From NCBI GenBank assembly GCA_964617995.1, contig CAZTXD010000014.1, positions 1 through 43,267 of the forward strand: a stretch of DNA of 43,267 bases, in the 5' to 3' direction. The notes beneath the pieces were generated by a model. The model had not been told where the DNA came from. It did not search any database and saw only the letters and a program-made list of their open reading frames with translations. A program made the position numbers and the translations under genes. Within the stretch, counting starts at the first letter, position 1, and each line of letters starts with the position of its first letter. The stretch comes from CAZTXD01 sp964617995. GTDB lineage: Bacteria; Actinomycetota; Acidimicrobiia; Spongiisociales; ZC4RG35. Of the stretch, positions 7,425 through 15,638 are shown piece after piece.

Positions 7425-7907
7425 TCACGTCGTGGCGGCCGAGTCGACGGCGTGGAGCGCCAGGGCCGCCTCCACGGCCGCGGCGGCGGCCTCGTCTCCT
7501 TTGTTGGCCGATCCGGGCTGAGCACGTTCGACGGCGTGGGAGATGTCGTGGACGGCGAGTATCCCGTTGGTGACCGGAATGCCGGTCTCGAGGGCGACCA
7601 GGGTCAAGCCTCGAGCGGACTCGGATACGACCACGTCGTAGTGGTCGGTGTCGCCCTTGACGACGACTCCCAGCGCCGCCACCGCCCGGCATCCGGCCGT
7701 GGCCAGCCGCTTGGCGCCCAGCGGGAGCTCCAGGGAGCCGGGCACCCGCATGACGGTCACCTCGGACACTTCCAGCTGACGCAGCCTCTCCACCGCTCCG
7801 TCGAGCAGACGGTCGGTGATCGAGCGGTTCCAGGTGGCGGCCACCACTCCGACCCGCAGATGCCGGGCGTCGTATGGGTCGGTTGCGACGTTGTGGACCC
7901 GGGTCAC
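7425..7907 (-). CDS. ribH: 6,7-dimethyl-8-ribityllumazine synthase
   Basis: Penultimate step of riboflavin synthesis: condenses the ribityl-aminopyrimidine with 3,4-dihydroxy-2-butanone 4-phosphate. The 160-residue length is standard. Landmarks are the ribityl-binding TWN (about 25-27), VPGSLELP (about 55-62), GVVVKGDTDHYDVV (about 80-93) carrying the catalytic His, and PVTNGILAVHDISHAVERA. The phosphate-site context differs slightly from the common FGVLT form but is intact. GTG at 7907 overlaps the ribBA stop (GTGA). It is the last gene of the rpe-to-ribH run. Confidence 0.95.
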   Translation of the reverse strand: MTRVHNVATDPYDARHLRVGVVAATWNRSITDRLLDGAVERLRQLEVSEVTVMRVPGSLELPLGAKRLATAGCRAVAALGVVVKGDTDHYDVVVSESARGLTLVALETGIPVTNGILAVHDISHAVERAQPGSANKGDEAAAAAVEAALALHAVDSAATT

Positions 7908-9127
7908 GTCTCGGATTCTTCACCGTCGAGAAAGCTGTGACCCATCCGCGTGGCCTTGGTGTCGAGATACCGCCGGTTGTGTGGATTTGCATGGGTGGTG
8001 AGCGGTATGCGGTCGACGATCTCGAGGCCGTACCCGGTGATGCCGGCCCGCTTCGTGGGGTTGTTGGTCATCAGGCGCATCGTTCTCACACCCAGGTCAT
8101 AGAGGATCTGGGAGCCCACCCCGTAGTCGCGGGCGTCGACGGGGAGACCGAGACCGATGTTGGCGTCGACGGTGTCGAGCCCCTTGTCCTGGAGCTCATA
8201 CGCCGCCAGCTTGTTGAGCAGACCGATCCCCCGTCCCTCATGGCCGCGGATGTACAGGAGCACCCCTCGACCTTCGGCTCCGATCATCGCCAGGGCCTGA
8301 TCGAGCTGCTCTCCACAGTCACACCGTTGTGAGGCGAAGACGTCACCGGTCAGGCACTCGGAGTGGACCCGGACCAGAACGTCGGCGCCGTCGCCCATCT
8401 CGCCCATCACGAGTGCGACGTGCTGGCGGTCGTCGACCAGCGACTTGTATCCCACGGCGGTGAAGTCGCCGTGCGATGTGGGGATCCTTGCTTCCACCAT
8501 CCGCTCCACCAGCTTCTCCTGCTTGCGGCGGTGGGCGATGAGGTCGGCGATGGTGCCGACCAGGAGCCCATGCGCCTCGGCGAAGCGGAACAGGTCCGGG
8601 AGCTTTGCAACGGTTCCGTCGTCGTTCATCACCTCGGCCAGGACCCCGGCGGGGTACCTCCCGGCGAGTGTGGCCAGGTCGACGGCCGCCTCGGTATGCC
8701 CTGCTCGTTTGAGGACGCCACCGGGCTCGTAACGAAGGGGATACATGTGACCCGGTCGGGCGAGGTCGGAAGGTTCGCTGGAAGGGTCGATGAGTGCGGC
8801 GATCGTACGGGCCCGGTCCGCTCCGGAGATACCGGTCGTGATCTCCGCGGAGGCATCCACCGACACTGTGAAGGCGGTCCTCCGCACATCGGTGTTCTTG
8901 GCCACCATCATGGGCAGGTCGAGCTCGTCGAGCCGCTCCCCCAGCATCGAGATGCATAGGATTCCGGAGGTGTGCCGGAGCATGAAGCTGACCCGATCCG
9001 GTGTGGCGTGGTCGGCTGCCAGGATCAGATCGCCCTCGTTCTCCCGGTCGGCGTCGTCGACCATGATCACCATCTCACCCCGCCCGACGGCGGCGATCAG
9101 GTCGTTCACGGCGGCGAATTCTGTCAC
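7904..9127 (-). CDS. ribBA: Bifunctional DHBP synthase / GTP cyclohydrolase II
   Basis: Makes both riboflavin precursors: dihydroxybutanone phosphate from ribulose-5-phosphate and the aminopyrimidine from GTP. The 407-residue length matches RibBA fusions. The N-terminal DHBP synthase domain (about 1-200) has DDADRENEGD (about 24-33) and RPGHMYPLR (about 124-132). The C-terminal cyclohydrolase II domain (about 205-400) has the three zinc cysteines, CLTGDVFASQRCDC (258, 269, 271), and YIRGHEGRGIG. The GTG start at 9127 overlaps the ribE stop, and its own stop overlaps ribH. It draws on ribulose-5-phosphate, the substrate of the rpe product upstream. Confidence 0.97.
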   Translation of the reverse strand: MTEFAAVNDLIAAVGRGEMVIMVDDADRENEGDLILAADHATPDRVSFMLRHTSGILCISMLGERLDELDLPMMVAKNTDVRRTAFTVSVDASAEITTGISGADRARTIAALIDPSSEPSDLARPGHMYPLRYEPGGVLKRAGHTEAAVDLATLAGRYPAGVLAEVMNDDGTVAKLPDLFRFAEAHGLLVGTIADLIAHRRKQEKLVERMVEARIPTSHGDFTAVGYKSLVDDRQHVALVMGEMGDGADVLVRVHSECLTGDVFASQRCDCGEQLDQALAMIGAEGRGVLLYIRGHEGRGIGLLNKLAAYELQDKGLDTVDANIGLGLPVDARDYGVGSQILYDLGVRTMRLMTNNPTKRAGITGYGLEIVDRIPLTTHANPHNRRYLDTKATRMGHSFLDGEESET

Positions 9128-9717
9128 AGGGAGGCCCCGAGGAGGCGCTCGACGTACTTGGCGAGCACGTCGACCTCGATGTTCACCCGGTCGCTCACAT
9201 CCCTGGAGCCGAGGGTCGTTGCCTTCAGTGTGTGCGGGATGAGAGCCACCTCCAGACCATCATCGTCCACCGTCGCAACGGTGAGGCTGACGCCGTCGAC
9301 GGTGATCGACCCCTTCTCGACGATGTATCGCATGAGGGATGGGGAGACCTCGATCCTCATTCGTCTCCCATCCCCGTCGGCCTCCACCGACCTGACCGTT
9401 CCCATGCCGTCCACGTGTCCCTGGACGATGTGTCCGTCGAAGCGTCCCCCCGCCACCATCGGGAGCTCCAGGTTCACGGTGTGGCCCGTTGCGACATCTC
9501 CCAGGTTCGTTCTGTCGAGAGTCTCACCGACCGCCTCGAAAGTGAGCCGGGAGCCGGCGATCTCGACCACCGTCAGGCAGGTCCCGTTGATCGCGACCGA
9601 GTCTCCGATCCCCAGACCGGAGGCGAGTTGGCCGGCATCGACCACGAGGAGCGAACCCCGTTCCAGGTCGACGACGGAGACGACGGTCGCCTGATGCTCG
9701 ACGATTCCGGTGAACAT
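9124..9717 (-). CDS. ribE: Riboflavin synthase alpha chain
   Basis: Final riboflavin step: dismutation of two lumazines into riboflavin and the aminopyrimidine. From the ATG at 9717 the protein is 197 residues and begins with the conserved MFTGIVE. Two lumazine-binding repeats follow (about 1-90 and 95-190), each with the NGTCLTV / DGVSLTV type motif. An alternative ATG at 9741 overlaps the ribD stop (ATGA) and would add MTTTVVDG; neither site has a good Shine-Dalgarno. I prefer 9717 because family members start at MFTG, but coupling favours 9741. Confidence 0.94.
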   Translation of the reverse strand: MFTGIVEHQATVVSVVDLERGSLLVVDAGQLASGLGIGDSVAINGTCLTVVEIAGSRLTFEAVGETLDRTNLGDVATGHTVNLELPMVAGGRFDGHIVQGHVDGMGTVRSVEADGDGRRMRIEVSPSLMRYIVEKGSITVDGVSLTVATVDDDGLEVALIPHTLKATTLGSRDVSDRVNIEVDVLAKYVERLLGASL

Positions 9718-9737
9718 GCCGTCGACAACGGTAGTAG

Positions 9738-10811
9738 TCATTCCCTGACCGGGAACCACTCGATGCGTAGATCCGAACCCACTGCTCGCACGTCTCGGAT
9801 CCTCACCGGGGTGGCGTCGTCCATGGTCTCCCAGTGGCCGGCCAGCATCGGCAGCCCGACTCCCCCTGCCACGCGGGCCCCGACATAGGTGACGCCGTGG
9901 TCGACGAGACCGGCGCTCCAGAGAGCCCGGGCGAGGGTGGCCCCACCCTCCATCAGCACCGCCAGGAGGCCACGATCAGCCAGCGCGGCCGCCACATCAC
10001 CGGGGTCGGGCCGGCCGTCGCTGCCGGCGCCGACGACGATATGGTCCACACCCAGCTCGGGTTCCCGGGTCGTGATGACCACAGTGTCGGAGCGGCCCCA
10101 GACCGCGGCTTCCGGTGGCAAAGGGCGGCGACCCTGCACCACCACCGCCACCGGCTGTCGTCCCCGATGATCGTCGAGCCGCACCGTCAGCTCGGGGTCG
10201 TCGGTTCTGATCGTTCCCGCCCCGACCATCACGGCGTCGGAGGCCTTTCTGAGCTCTTGGGCGTCTCTACGTGCTTCCAGGCCGGTGATCCACCGGGAGG
10301 TTCCGTCGAGGGCGGCGATCTGCCCGTCGAGCGTCACGGCCGACTTGAGCGTGATCCGTGGCCGTCCGGTGCGGCGATGATGGAAGTAGGCGGGGTCGGA
10401 TGCCTCCACCTCCTCATCGAGGATCCCCGCTACGACCGCCACGCCTCTGCCACGGAGGGCTTCCAGCCCCAAACCCGACACCCTGGGGTCGGGATCGACT
10501 GCACCGACGACGACCCGTGTTATCCCGGCTTGGACGATCGCCTCGGTGCAGGGCGGTGTCCGGCCGTGATGGTGGCACGGCTCCAGCGACACGACCAAGG
10601 TGGCCCCCTCCGGTATCGGGGCGGACAGAGCGGACAAGGCTTCGCGTTCGGCGTGAGGGCGACCCGGGCCGTGATGGAAGCCTTCGGCGATCGTGGCACC
10701 GCTCGAGTCGAGGATCACGGCTCCTACACGGGGATTCGGGTGGGGATGCGTCTGCCCGGCCAGGGCGATCGCTCGCCGCATCGCTCCCAGTTCGGCCTCG
10801 CCGACGGTCAA
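9738..10811 (-). CDS. ribD: Bifunctional riboflavin deaminase-reductase
   Basis: Deaminates the pyrimidine (N-terminal domain) and reduces its ribosyl chain with NADPH (C-terminal domain). Zinc-site motifs HAERE and EPCHHHGRTPPC mark the cytidine-deaminase-like domain. LKSAVTLDGQIA, TSRWITG and MEGGATLARALW mark the reductase. The start is placed at TTG 10811 (357 residues): GAGGGG lies about 8 nt upstream, overlapping the stop of the preceding gene, and the protein then starts just before the conserved MRRAIALA. The open frame upstream to 10913 lies inside the neighbouring gene and is not family-like. Confidence 0.93.
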   Translation of the reverse strand: MTVGEAELGAMRRAIALAGQTHPHPNPRVGAVILDSSGATIAEGFHHGPGRPHAEREALSALSAPIPEGATLVVSLEPCHHHGRTPPCTEAIVQAGITRVVVGAVDPDPRVSGLGLEALRGRGVAVVAGILDEEVEASDPAYFHHRRTGRPRITLKSAVTLDGQIAALDGTSRWITGLEARRDAQELRKASDAVMVGAGTIRTDDPELTVRLDDHRGRQPVAVVVQGRRPLPPEAAVWGRSDTVVITTREPELGVDHIVVGAGSDGRPDPGDVAAALADRGLLAVLMEGGATLARALWSAGLVDHGVTYVGARVAGGVGLPMLAGHWETMDDATPVRIRDVRAVGSDLRIEWFPVRE

Positions 10812-10822
10812 GGCATCGCCCC

Positions 10823-11752
10823 TCAGTTCGTGCGACGATCGATCTCGTAGGACGAGCCGGAATGCTTCTTGGCGAACTCCTTCATCTCCACCGCCAGCGC
10901 CGACGCCTCCCACTGGGTGGTTATCTCCCTGTTGGCATTGGTGGCGACACCGAGCGAGATCGATGCCACCGGTACTGCGTACCGCTCCCCGCGCCTGTCC
11001 ACCACCTCGATGTAGCCACGCAGGGCGTCGGCGGTGTCGTAATAGTCGAGGATTCCGTCGTCGAAGCGCTCGATGACCTCTTTGCAGTAGGCCTCGGCGC
11101 TGTCGCCGGAGATGATGGCGACGAAGTCGTCACCGCCGATGTGGCCGACGAAGGCATCGGGCTGTCCGATGGCGGCAGCCGAGACCTGGAGGCAGCGACC
11201 GGAGAAGCGGATCACCTCGTCACCGCGCATGAATCCGTAGTGATCGTTGAACGCCTTGAAGTTGTCGATGTCGCCGTGGATCAGGGCGAAGATGCGGCCG
11301 GCGGCGATCCGCTCCTCGATTTCTTGGGAGATCCGGAAGTTGCCGGGCAGTCCCGTCAACGGGGACAGGTCCCGAGCGGCCTGGGTACGTCGGAGGACCG
11401 CCTTCACCCGAGCTACCAGCTCGGAGACGTCGAAGGGCTTGGTGATGTAGTCGTCCGCTCCCAGCTCCAGACCCCTGACCCGATCCTCAGGGAGACCTCG
11501 GGCGGTGAGGAGGATGATGGAGGCGTTCCCGGTGGAGGCGTGGGCGCGAATCCTGTGGAGGGCGGTGAGGCCGTCCATGCGCGGCATCATGATGTCGAGG
11601 AGGATGAGGTCGACGGGGCTGGTGACGGCCTTGTCGAGGGCCTCCTGACCGTCGAGAGCCGTCTCGACGTCGTAGCCCTCCAGCTCCAGGTTGACACGCA
11701 CCACCTGGAGGATGTCTGGATCGTCATCGGCGACCAGGATGCGCTCGGTCAT
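10823..11752 (-). CDS. Response regulator with receiver and GGDEF domains
   Basis: Predicted cytosolic signalling protein of 309 residues. The N-terminal receiver domain has acidic residues at 10-11, the phospho-acceptor Asp53 (LILLDIMMP) and Lys105 (YITKPF). The C-terminal GGDEF domain (about 130-300) carries SPLTGLPGN, DIDNFKAFND and GGDDF (206-210), a conservative variant of GGDEF that keeps the acidic metal site. No RxxD inhibitory site precedes the motif. Diguanylate cyclase activity is plausible but unproven. The ATG overlaps the rpe stop (ATGA), and ribD starts 11 bp after its stop, so it is embedded in the metabolic operon. No sensor kinase is nearby. Confidence 0.88.
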   Translation of the reverse strand: MTERILVADDDPDILQVVRVNLELEGYDVETALDGQEALDKAVTSPVDLILLDIMMPRMDGLTALHRIRAHASTGNASIILLTARGLPEDRVRGLELGADDYITKPFDVSELVARVKAVLRRTQAARDLSPLTGLPGNFRISQEIEERIAAGRIFALIHGDIDNFKAFNDHYGFMRGDEVIRFSGRCLQVSAAAIGQPDAFVGHIGGDDFVAIISGDSAEAYCKEVIERFDDGILDYYDTADALRGYIEVVDRRGERYAVPVASISLGVATNANREITTQWEASALAVEMKEFAKKHSGSSYEIDRRTN

Positions 11753-12411
11753 GTCTCCTCGATGATTCGTCTCAATCTGGCTGCGGCTCCGGCGGGGTCG
11801 GGATCGGCGAAGATCGCCGTTCCCGCCACGAACACGTTGGCACCTGCGTCCCGGGCCTGGGGCGCAGTCTCGGGGGTCATGCCCCCGTCGATCTGAATAT
11901 CGACCTCTAGGCCTCGCGACTCAACCCATTCTCGCGCCGCTTCCACCTTGCCCAGGACCTCGGGGATGAAGGACTGCCCGCCGAAACCCGGCTCGACCGA
12001 CATCACCACGAGCATGTCACACGACTCCAGGAAGGGAAGGACGCCTGCCAGCGGGGTCGCAGGGTTCACCACCAGGCCGAACTCGAGCCCGGCCCGGCGA
12101 GTGAGTTCGGAGGCCTCGGTCGGGTCGGGGATCGCTTCGATGTGCATCGTCAGCAGGTTGGCTCCCGCTGTGGCGAATTCGGCAATGTAGGCCGCCGGGT
12201 TGGTCGTCATGAGGTGACAGTCGAAGTGGAGATCCACCTCGCGCCGTAGCGCCGCCACGACCGGCAACCCGAAGCTCAGGTTCGGAACGAAATGCCCGTC
12301 CATGATGTCGAGGTGCAGGCTGTCGACGTGGGGGGCGACCTTGGAGACCTGCTCTCCGAGCCGGGCGAAATCGGCGGCCAGGACGGAGGGCGCGATCCGG
12401 ATTGGTCTCAT
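11749..12411 (-). CDS. rpe: Ribulose-phosphate 3-epimerase
   Basis: Interconverts ribulose-5-phosphate and xylulose-5-phosphate in the pentose phosphate pathway. The 220-residue TIM barrel is of standard length. It has IAPSVLAADF at the N-terminus, SLHLDIMDGHFVPN (metal and catalytic Asp), HFDCHLMTTNP, VEPGFGGQSFIP and DIQIDGGMTPETA (second catalytic Asp). ATG at 12411 has AGGAG close upstream. In many actinobacteria an rRNA methylase gene (rsmB/fmu) separates fmt from rpe; here only about 50 bp lie between them. Confidence 0.97.
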   Translation of the reverse strand: MRPIRIAPSVLAADFARLGEQVSKVAPHVDSLHLDIMDGHFVPNLSFGLPVVAALRREVDLHFDCHLMTTNPAAYIAEFATAGANLLTMHIEAIPDPTEASELTRRAGLEFGLVVNPATPLAGVLPFLESCDMLVVMSVEPGFGGQSFIPEVLGKVEAAREWVESRGLEVDIQIDGGMTPETAPQARDAGANVFVAGTAIFADPDPAGAAARLRRIIEET

Positions 12412-12460
12412 CGTCTCCTGAGTCTATCGACCTACCCCGACACAACCGGTGACAGAGCGG

Positions 12461-13357
12461 TCATCCGGGTAGCCGGCGTCCCCGCAGCCACTCCTCGCCC
12501 GACATCGGGCGCTTTCCCGGCGGCTGGATCCGGTAGATGGCGACGGCTCCGTCGGAGACACCCAGCGCCGGCCTCCCCTCCACCTCGGCCCATCGGCCCG
12601 TATCGGTTCCCTCGCCGTGGAGAGCTACCTCCAGGATCTTGTGGTACTCGGCCCCGATCCGGAGGCGGGCGCCCGGGGAGGGCGACAGCGCCCGGACTCG
12701 GTTGACGAAATCGCGACGGCTCATGCCGGGATCGAGGACTCGATCCGAGCTCTCGATCCGCGCGGCGTAGGTTGCCTTTTCGGGGTCCTGGGGGATGGCA
12801 TCTATCTCTCCTGCCACCCATGCAGGAAGCGTTTCGGCCAGGAGACGAGCTCCCATCTCCGCCAGCCGCTCCCGCAGTGATCCCCCGGTATCGGCGGGAT
12901 GGATGGCAGTTCGCTGGCTGGCCAGGACCGGTCCGGTGTCGAGTCCCTCCTCCATCACCATGATCGACACGCCCGATTCGACGTCGCCGGCCATGATCGC
13001 CCTCTCCACGGGCGCCGCTCCCCGCCATCGGGGGAGAAGCGAGAAATGGACATTGACGAAGCCGCGGGATGGGATGGCCAGGACCTCGGGTCGCAGGAGC
13101 ATCCCGAAGGCGACGACCACCCCGACGTCGAAAGCCTGGACCCCCAGTACCTCCCCCAGCTCGACGGCGTCCTCGGGTTGGGCCATCTCCAGGCCCAGCG
13201 AGGCGGCGGCGGTCTTCACGGCCGGTGGTCGGGGGGCACCCGACCGTCCCCGAGGGCGATCGGGTCTCGTGACGACGAGACGAACGTCGTTGAGGTCGTG
13301 GAGGATCTCGAGCGATGGAACCGCCTCCGGCGGCGTCCCCGCGAACACCACTTTCAC
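12461..13357 (-). CDS. fmt: Methionyl-tRNA formyltransferase
   Basis: Formylates initiator Met-tRNA using 10-formyl-tetrahydrofolate. The 298 residues have the formyltransferase core (about 1-190) with the catalytic Asn-His of FVNVHFSLLPRWRGAAP and the Asp of MEEGLDTGP. A C-terminal OB-like domain (about 200-298) binds tRNA. The start is GTG at 13357 (VKVVFAGTP), with GAGG a few bases upstream overlapping the def stop. It is paired with def, which removes the formyl group later. Confidence 0.96.
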   Translation of the reverse strand: MKVVFAGTPPEAVPSLEILHDLNDVRLVVTRPDRPRGRSGAPRPPAVKTAAASLGLEMAQPEDAVELGEVLGVQAFDVGVVVAFGMLLRPEVLAIPSRGFVNVHFSLLPRWRGAAPVERAIMAGDVESGVSIMVMEEGLDTGPVLASQRTAIHPADTGGSLRERLAEMGARLLAETLPAWVAGEIDAIPQDPEKATYAARIESSDRVLDPGMSRRDFVNRVRALSPSPGARLRIGAEYHKILEVALHGEGTDTGRWAEVEGRPALGVSDGAVAIYRIQPPGKRPMSGEEWLRGRRLPG

Positions 13358-13364
13358 GGCTGCC

Positions 13365-13862
13365 TCATATCCCCAGCGCCTGCTCGCTCAGCTCCTTGAG
13401 GGCCCGCTTTCTCTCTCGGCGAGGGAGCTGATCGATGATCAGGATCCCGTCGAGATGCTGATACTCGTGCTGGAGGACGCGTCCCATCAGCTCGCTTCCC
13501 TCGTAGGTCACCTCGTCGCCGTTCTCGTCCAGCGCCCGAATCCTGGCGTATTCGGGCCTCTCGATCTCCCACCAGTAGCCCGGCACCGACAGGCAGCCCT
13601 CCTCGTACACCCACTCCCCCGACGCCTCGACCAGTTCCGGGTTGATCATCGTCCGGGCACCGAGCCCGTCCCCCGTGTCGAAGACGGCCACCCTCAGCCC
13701 CACACCGATCTGGGGAGCCGCCAGTCCCACTCCGGGGGCGTCGTACATCGTCTCGACCATGTCCTCGACCAGCTTGCGGATCTTGTCGTCGACGACCGTC
13801 ACCTCCTTCGCCGGTGTACGAAGGACGGGATCGCCGAATGTCCGTATCGGGAAGATCGCCAT
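13365..13862 (-). CDS. def: Peptide deformylase
   Basis: Metalloenzyme that removes the N-formyl group from nascent proteins. The 165 residues carry the three family motifs: GVGLAAPQ (about 44-51), EGCLSVP with the metal ligand Cys90, and QHEYQHLDG with His132, Glu133 and His136. The third motif has Gln where most enzymes have Asp (HExDH), but the HExxH metal core is intact. ATG at 13862 gives a typical N-terminus (MAIFPIRTFGDPVLR). The gene sits 7 bp before fmt and 23 bp after an RDD membrane-protein gene. Confidence 0.96.
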   Translation of the reverse strand: MAIFPIRTFGDPVLRTPAKEVTVVDDKIRKLVEDMVETMYDAPGVGLAAPQIGVGLRVAVFDTGDGLGARTMINPELVEASGEWVYEEGCLSVPGYWWEIERPEYARIRALDENGDEVTYEGSELMGRVLQHEYQHLDGILIIDQLPRRERKRALKELSEQALGI

Positions 13863-13885
13863 GACCCGGAAGGGTACCGGCGCGA

Positions 13886-14389
13886 TCAGGGCATGAAGAT
13901 CGCCTGGCTGAAGGGGCGCTTCTCCTGATCCCTGAGGACGACCGTGTCGAGCATCTTGTCGGCGATCGTCTGCTTGCGGGCGTCGATGAGGGGAAGCAGG
14001 AAGCCCAGATAGCAGATAATCGAGTCGACGAAGTGTGCGATTCGCCGCACGATGCCCATGCCGCCTCCCAGCACCTCCCCGTCGGAGATCTTCACGATCT
14101 TCAGTCCCTGGATCGCCTTACCCGGGCTCTGGCCCCTTATCCCCTCCAGGTAACCCAGGTAGAGGCCGTAGATGGAGAGGGCGAAGTAGCCGATGCCCGT
14201 GACGAGTCCGGCGAGTATGTCCGAGACGATGCCGACGATCGCCGAGAGGATGAAGACGACCAGACCGATGGCGACTATGAACACGAAGTCGATGAGGGTC
14301 GCCACCACCCGGTCGGCCCACTCGGCGAGGGGGCCCGGGGTTTCCCCGGCGGGCGGGGGCGGGGGTGATCCTTCGGGCGGCTGGGTCAT
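13886..14389 (-). CDS. RDD-family membrane protein
   Basis: Predicted inner-membrane protein of 167 residues with no assigned function. The N-terminus is proline-rich (PPEGSPPPPPAGETPGP, about 4-20). The RDD signature RVVATLIDF follows, with the Arg and Asp that name the family. About three hydrophobic segments are seen: roughly 30-55, 58-80 and 115-135. The stretch GQSPGKAIQGLKIVK matches the conserved GxTxGKxxxGL element. It is the first gene after the catabolic block as the housekeeping run resumes. Some RDD proteins are reported as ion antiporters; nothing here shows that role. Confidence 0.8.
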   Translation of the reverse strand: MTQPPEGSPPPPPAGETPGPLAEWADRVVATLIDFVFIVAIGLVVFILSAIVGIVSDILAGLVTGIGYFALSIYGLYLGYLEGIRGQSPGKAIQGLKIVKISDGEVLGGGMGIVRRIAHFVDSIICYLGFLLPLIDARKQTIADKMLDTVVLRDQEKRPFSQAIFMP

Positions 14390-14482
14390 GTACGCTCCTT
14401 CGTCGGGGGCGGTTGCGACGGTCGCACCCTAGCCACTTCGACTCCGGTTCCGCCGTCACCACCGCTCTGAACCGACGACCCG

Positions 14483-14530
14483 TTTTCGCGCACCGAATGC
14501 GCGCTATAGCGCGCATTCGGTGCGCGAAAA
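14483..14530. repeat. Perfect 48-bp palindrome (copy 1)
   Basis: Two 24-nt arms with no loop, centred between 14506 and 14507. The ends are TTTTCGCGCA and TGCGCGAAAA; the central part is ATGCGCGCTATAGCGCGCAT (14497-14516). It lies 19 nt after the stop of the LLM oxidoreductase gene and about 90 nt upstream of the RDD start. It begins with T4 and ends with A4 on either strand, the wrong polarity for a classical intrinsic terminator. A second copy is at 17150-17203. Confidence 0.95.
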
Positions 14531-14549
14531 GGGCTCTGGGGCGGGGATA

Positions 14550-15560
14550 TCAGGCGCCGGTGACGGCTGGAATGACCTTGCTGCCGTAGGCCTCGAGCGT
14601 GGCCTCGCGACTGTCGTGCATGAGATAAACGCCGAACTGGTCCACTCCCATGTCTCTCAGCTCGGTCAGTTTGGCGACGTGGTCGTCCACCGACCCGAGC
14701 ACACAGAAGCGATCGATGATCTCATCGGGAACGAAATCCGTGGAAGGGTTGTCCGCTTTCCCGTGGTGGTCGTAGTCGTAACCCTTGCGCGCCTCGATGT
14801 AGTCGGTGAGCGCCGTCGGTATGGGGCCTTCCTTGCCGTATCGGTCCACCAGGTCGGCGACGTGGTTGCCCACCATTCCCCCGAACCAGCGCACGGTGTC
14901 GCGCTGGTGAGTGATGTCATCGCCCACGTAGGCGGGCGCCACCACGCAGATGTCGATGGCGTCGGGATCACGTCCCGCCTCTTCGGCCGCCCGGCGGACG
15001 GCCCCCATCGTCCATTCGAGGATCTGCGGGTCGGCGAGTTGGAGGATGAAGCCGTCGCAATGATGGCCCACGGTCGCCAGGGCCCTGGGCCCGTAACCGG
15101 CACCCCACATGGGTAGGTCCCAGCCGCCACCTTCGGGGATCCACGGTATCCGGATCTGTTTGCCGTTGAGGGTTACGGTGCCGCCTGCCACCAGCGTCTT
15201 GATCACCTCCATCGACTCGACCATGGTGGCGAGCGTGGTGGGCTTCTTCCCGATGTAGCGCAGCGCCGAGTCGCCCCTCCCCATGCCGCAGATGGTGCGT
15301 CCGTCGAACATCTCGTTGAGGGTGGCGAAGAGCGACGCCAGCACCGTCCAGTCCCGGGTGCCCGGGTTGGTGACCATCGGGCCGACGATCATCCGCTCGG
15401 TGTTGGCCAGCATCTGGGAGTAGATGACGAAAGGCTCCTGCCACAGCACGTGGGAGTCGAAGGTCCACCCGTAGGTGAAGCCGTTCTGCTCTGCCAGCTT
15501 CGTCAGCTCGATGAGCTTCGACGAGGGAGGGTTGGTCTGAATCACTACCCCGAGATCCAT
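14550..15560 (-). CDS. LLM-class F420/flavin-dependent oxidoreductase
   Basis: Luciferase-like TIM-barrel oxidoreductase of 336 residues, using F420 or FMN. It starts MDLGVVIQTNPPSSK. LLM features include YGWTFDSHVLWQEPF (about 30-45), a nonprolyl-cis-peptide-like region VGPMVTNPGTRD, FDGRTICGMGRGDSAL (about 85-100) and PMWGAGYGPRALA. It resembles the CPS_4043-type subfamily as I recall it; cofactor and substrate are not provable here. ATG at 15560 is chosen over TTG 15563 because GGAGG is 4 nt upstream of the ATG. It ends the permease-to-MMSDH catabolic block, suggesting a redox step in pyrimidine or hydantoin breakdown. Palindromes flank the pair formed by this gene and mmsA. Confidence 0.85.
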   Translation of the reverse strand: MDLGVVIQTNPPSSKLIELTKLAEQNGFTYGWTFDSHVLWQEPFVIYSQMLANTERMIVGPMVTNPGTRDWTVLASLFATLNEMFDGRTICGMGRGDSALRYIGKKPTTLATMVESMEVIKTLVAGGTVTLNGKQIRIPWIPEGGGWDLPMWGAGYGPRALATVGHHCDGFILQLADPQILEWTMGAVRRAAEEAGRDPDAIDICVVAPAYVGDDITHQRDTVRWFGGMVGNHVADLVDRYGKEGPIPTALTDYIEARKGYDYDHHGKADNPSTDFVPDEIIDRFCVLGSVDDHVAKLTELRDMGVDQFGVYLMHDSREATLEAYGSKVIPAVTGA

Positions 15561-15585
15561 CAAGCCTCCCTGCAGGCGGCGTTTC

Positions 15586-15638
15586 CGGTTCTCGGCCTCC
15601 GGTCTTCAGTACCGACGAGCGAGCGCAGTGAGGGCTCA
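15586..15638. repeat. Heptad array plus GAGCG-rich module after mmsA
   Basis: On the plus strand the units CGGTTCT, CGGCCTC, CGGTCTT and CAGTACC run at a 7-bp period from 15586. They are followed by a GAGCGAGCGCAGTGAGGG module that ends on the mmsA stop codon. The layout matches the element at 19934-20024: heptads, then a GCGAG-rich stretch, then the stop codon of the upstream gene. Only about 20 bp separate it from the LLM gene start. Confidence 0.6.

Noticed and set aside
10812..10913. FMN riboswitch before the rib genes and a longer ribD N-terminus
   Set aside because: The rib genes are inside an operon with overlapping genes, no RFN-like conserved blocks are visible, and the extra 34 codons lie within the neighbouring gene without similarity.
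14483..14530. Palindrome as a bidirectional intrinsic terminator
   Set aside because: Either strand begins with T4 and ends with A4, so no U-run follows the stem; classical termination is unlikely.
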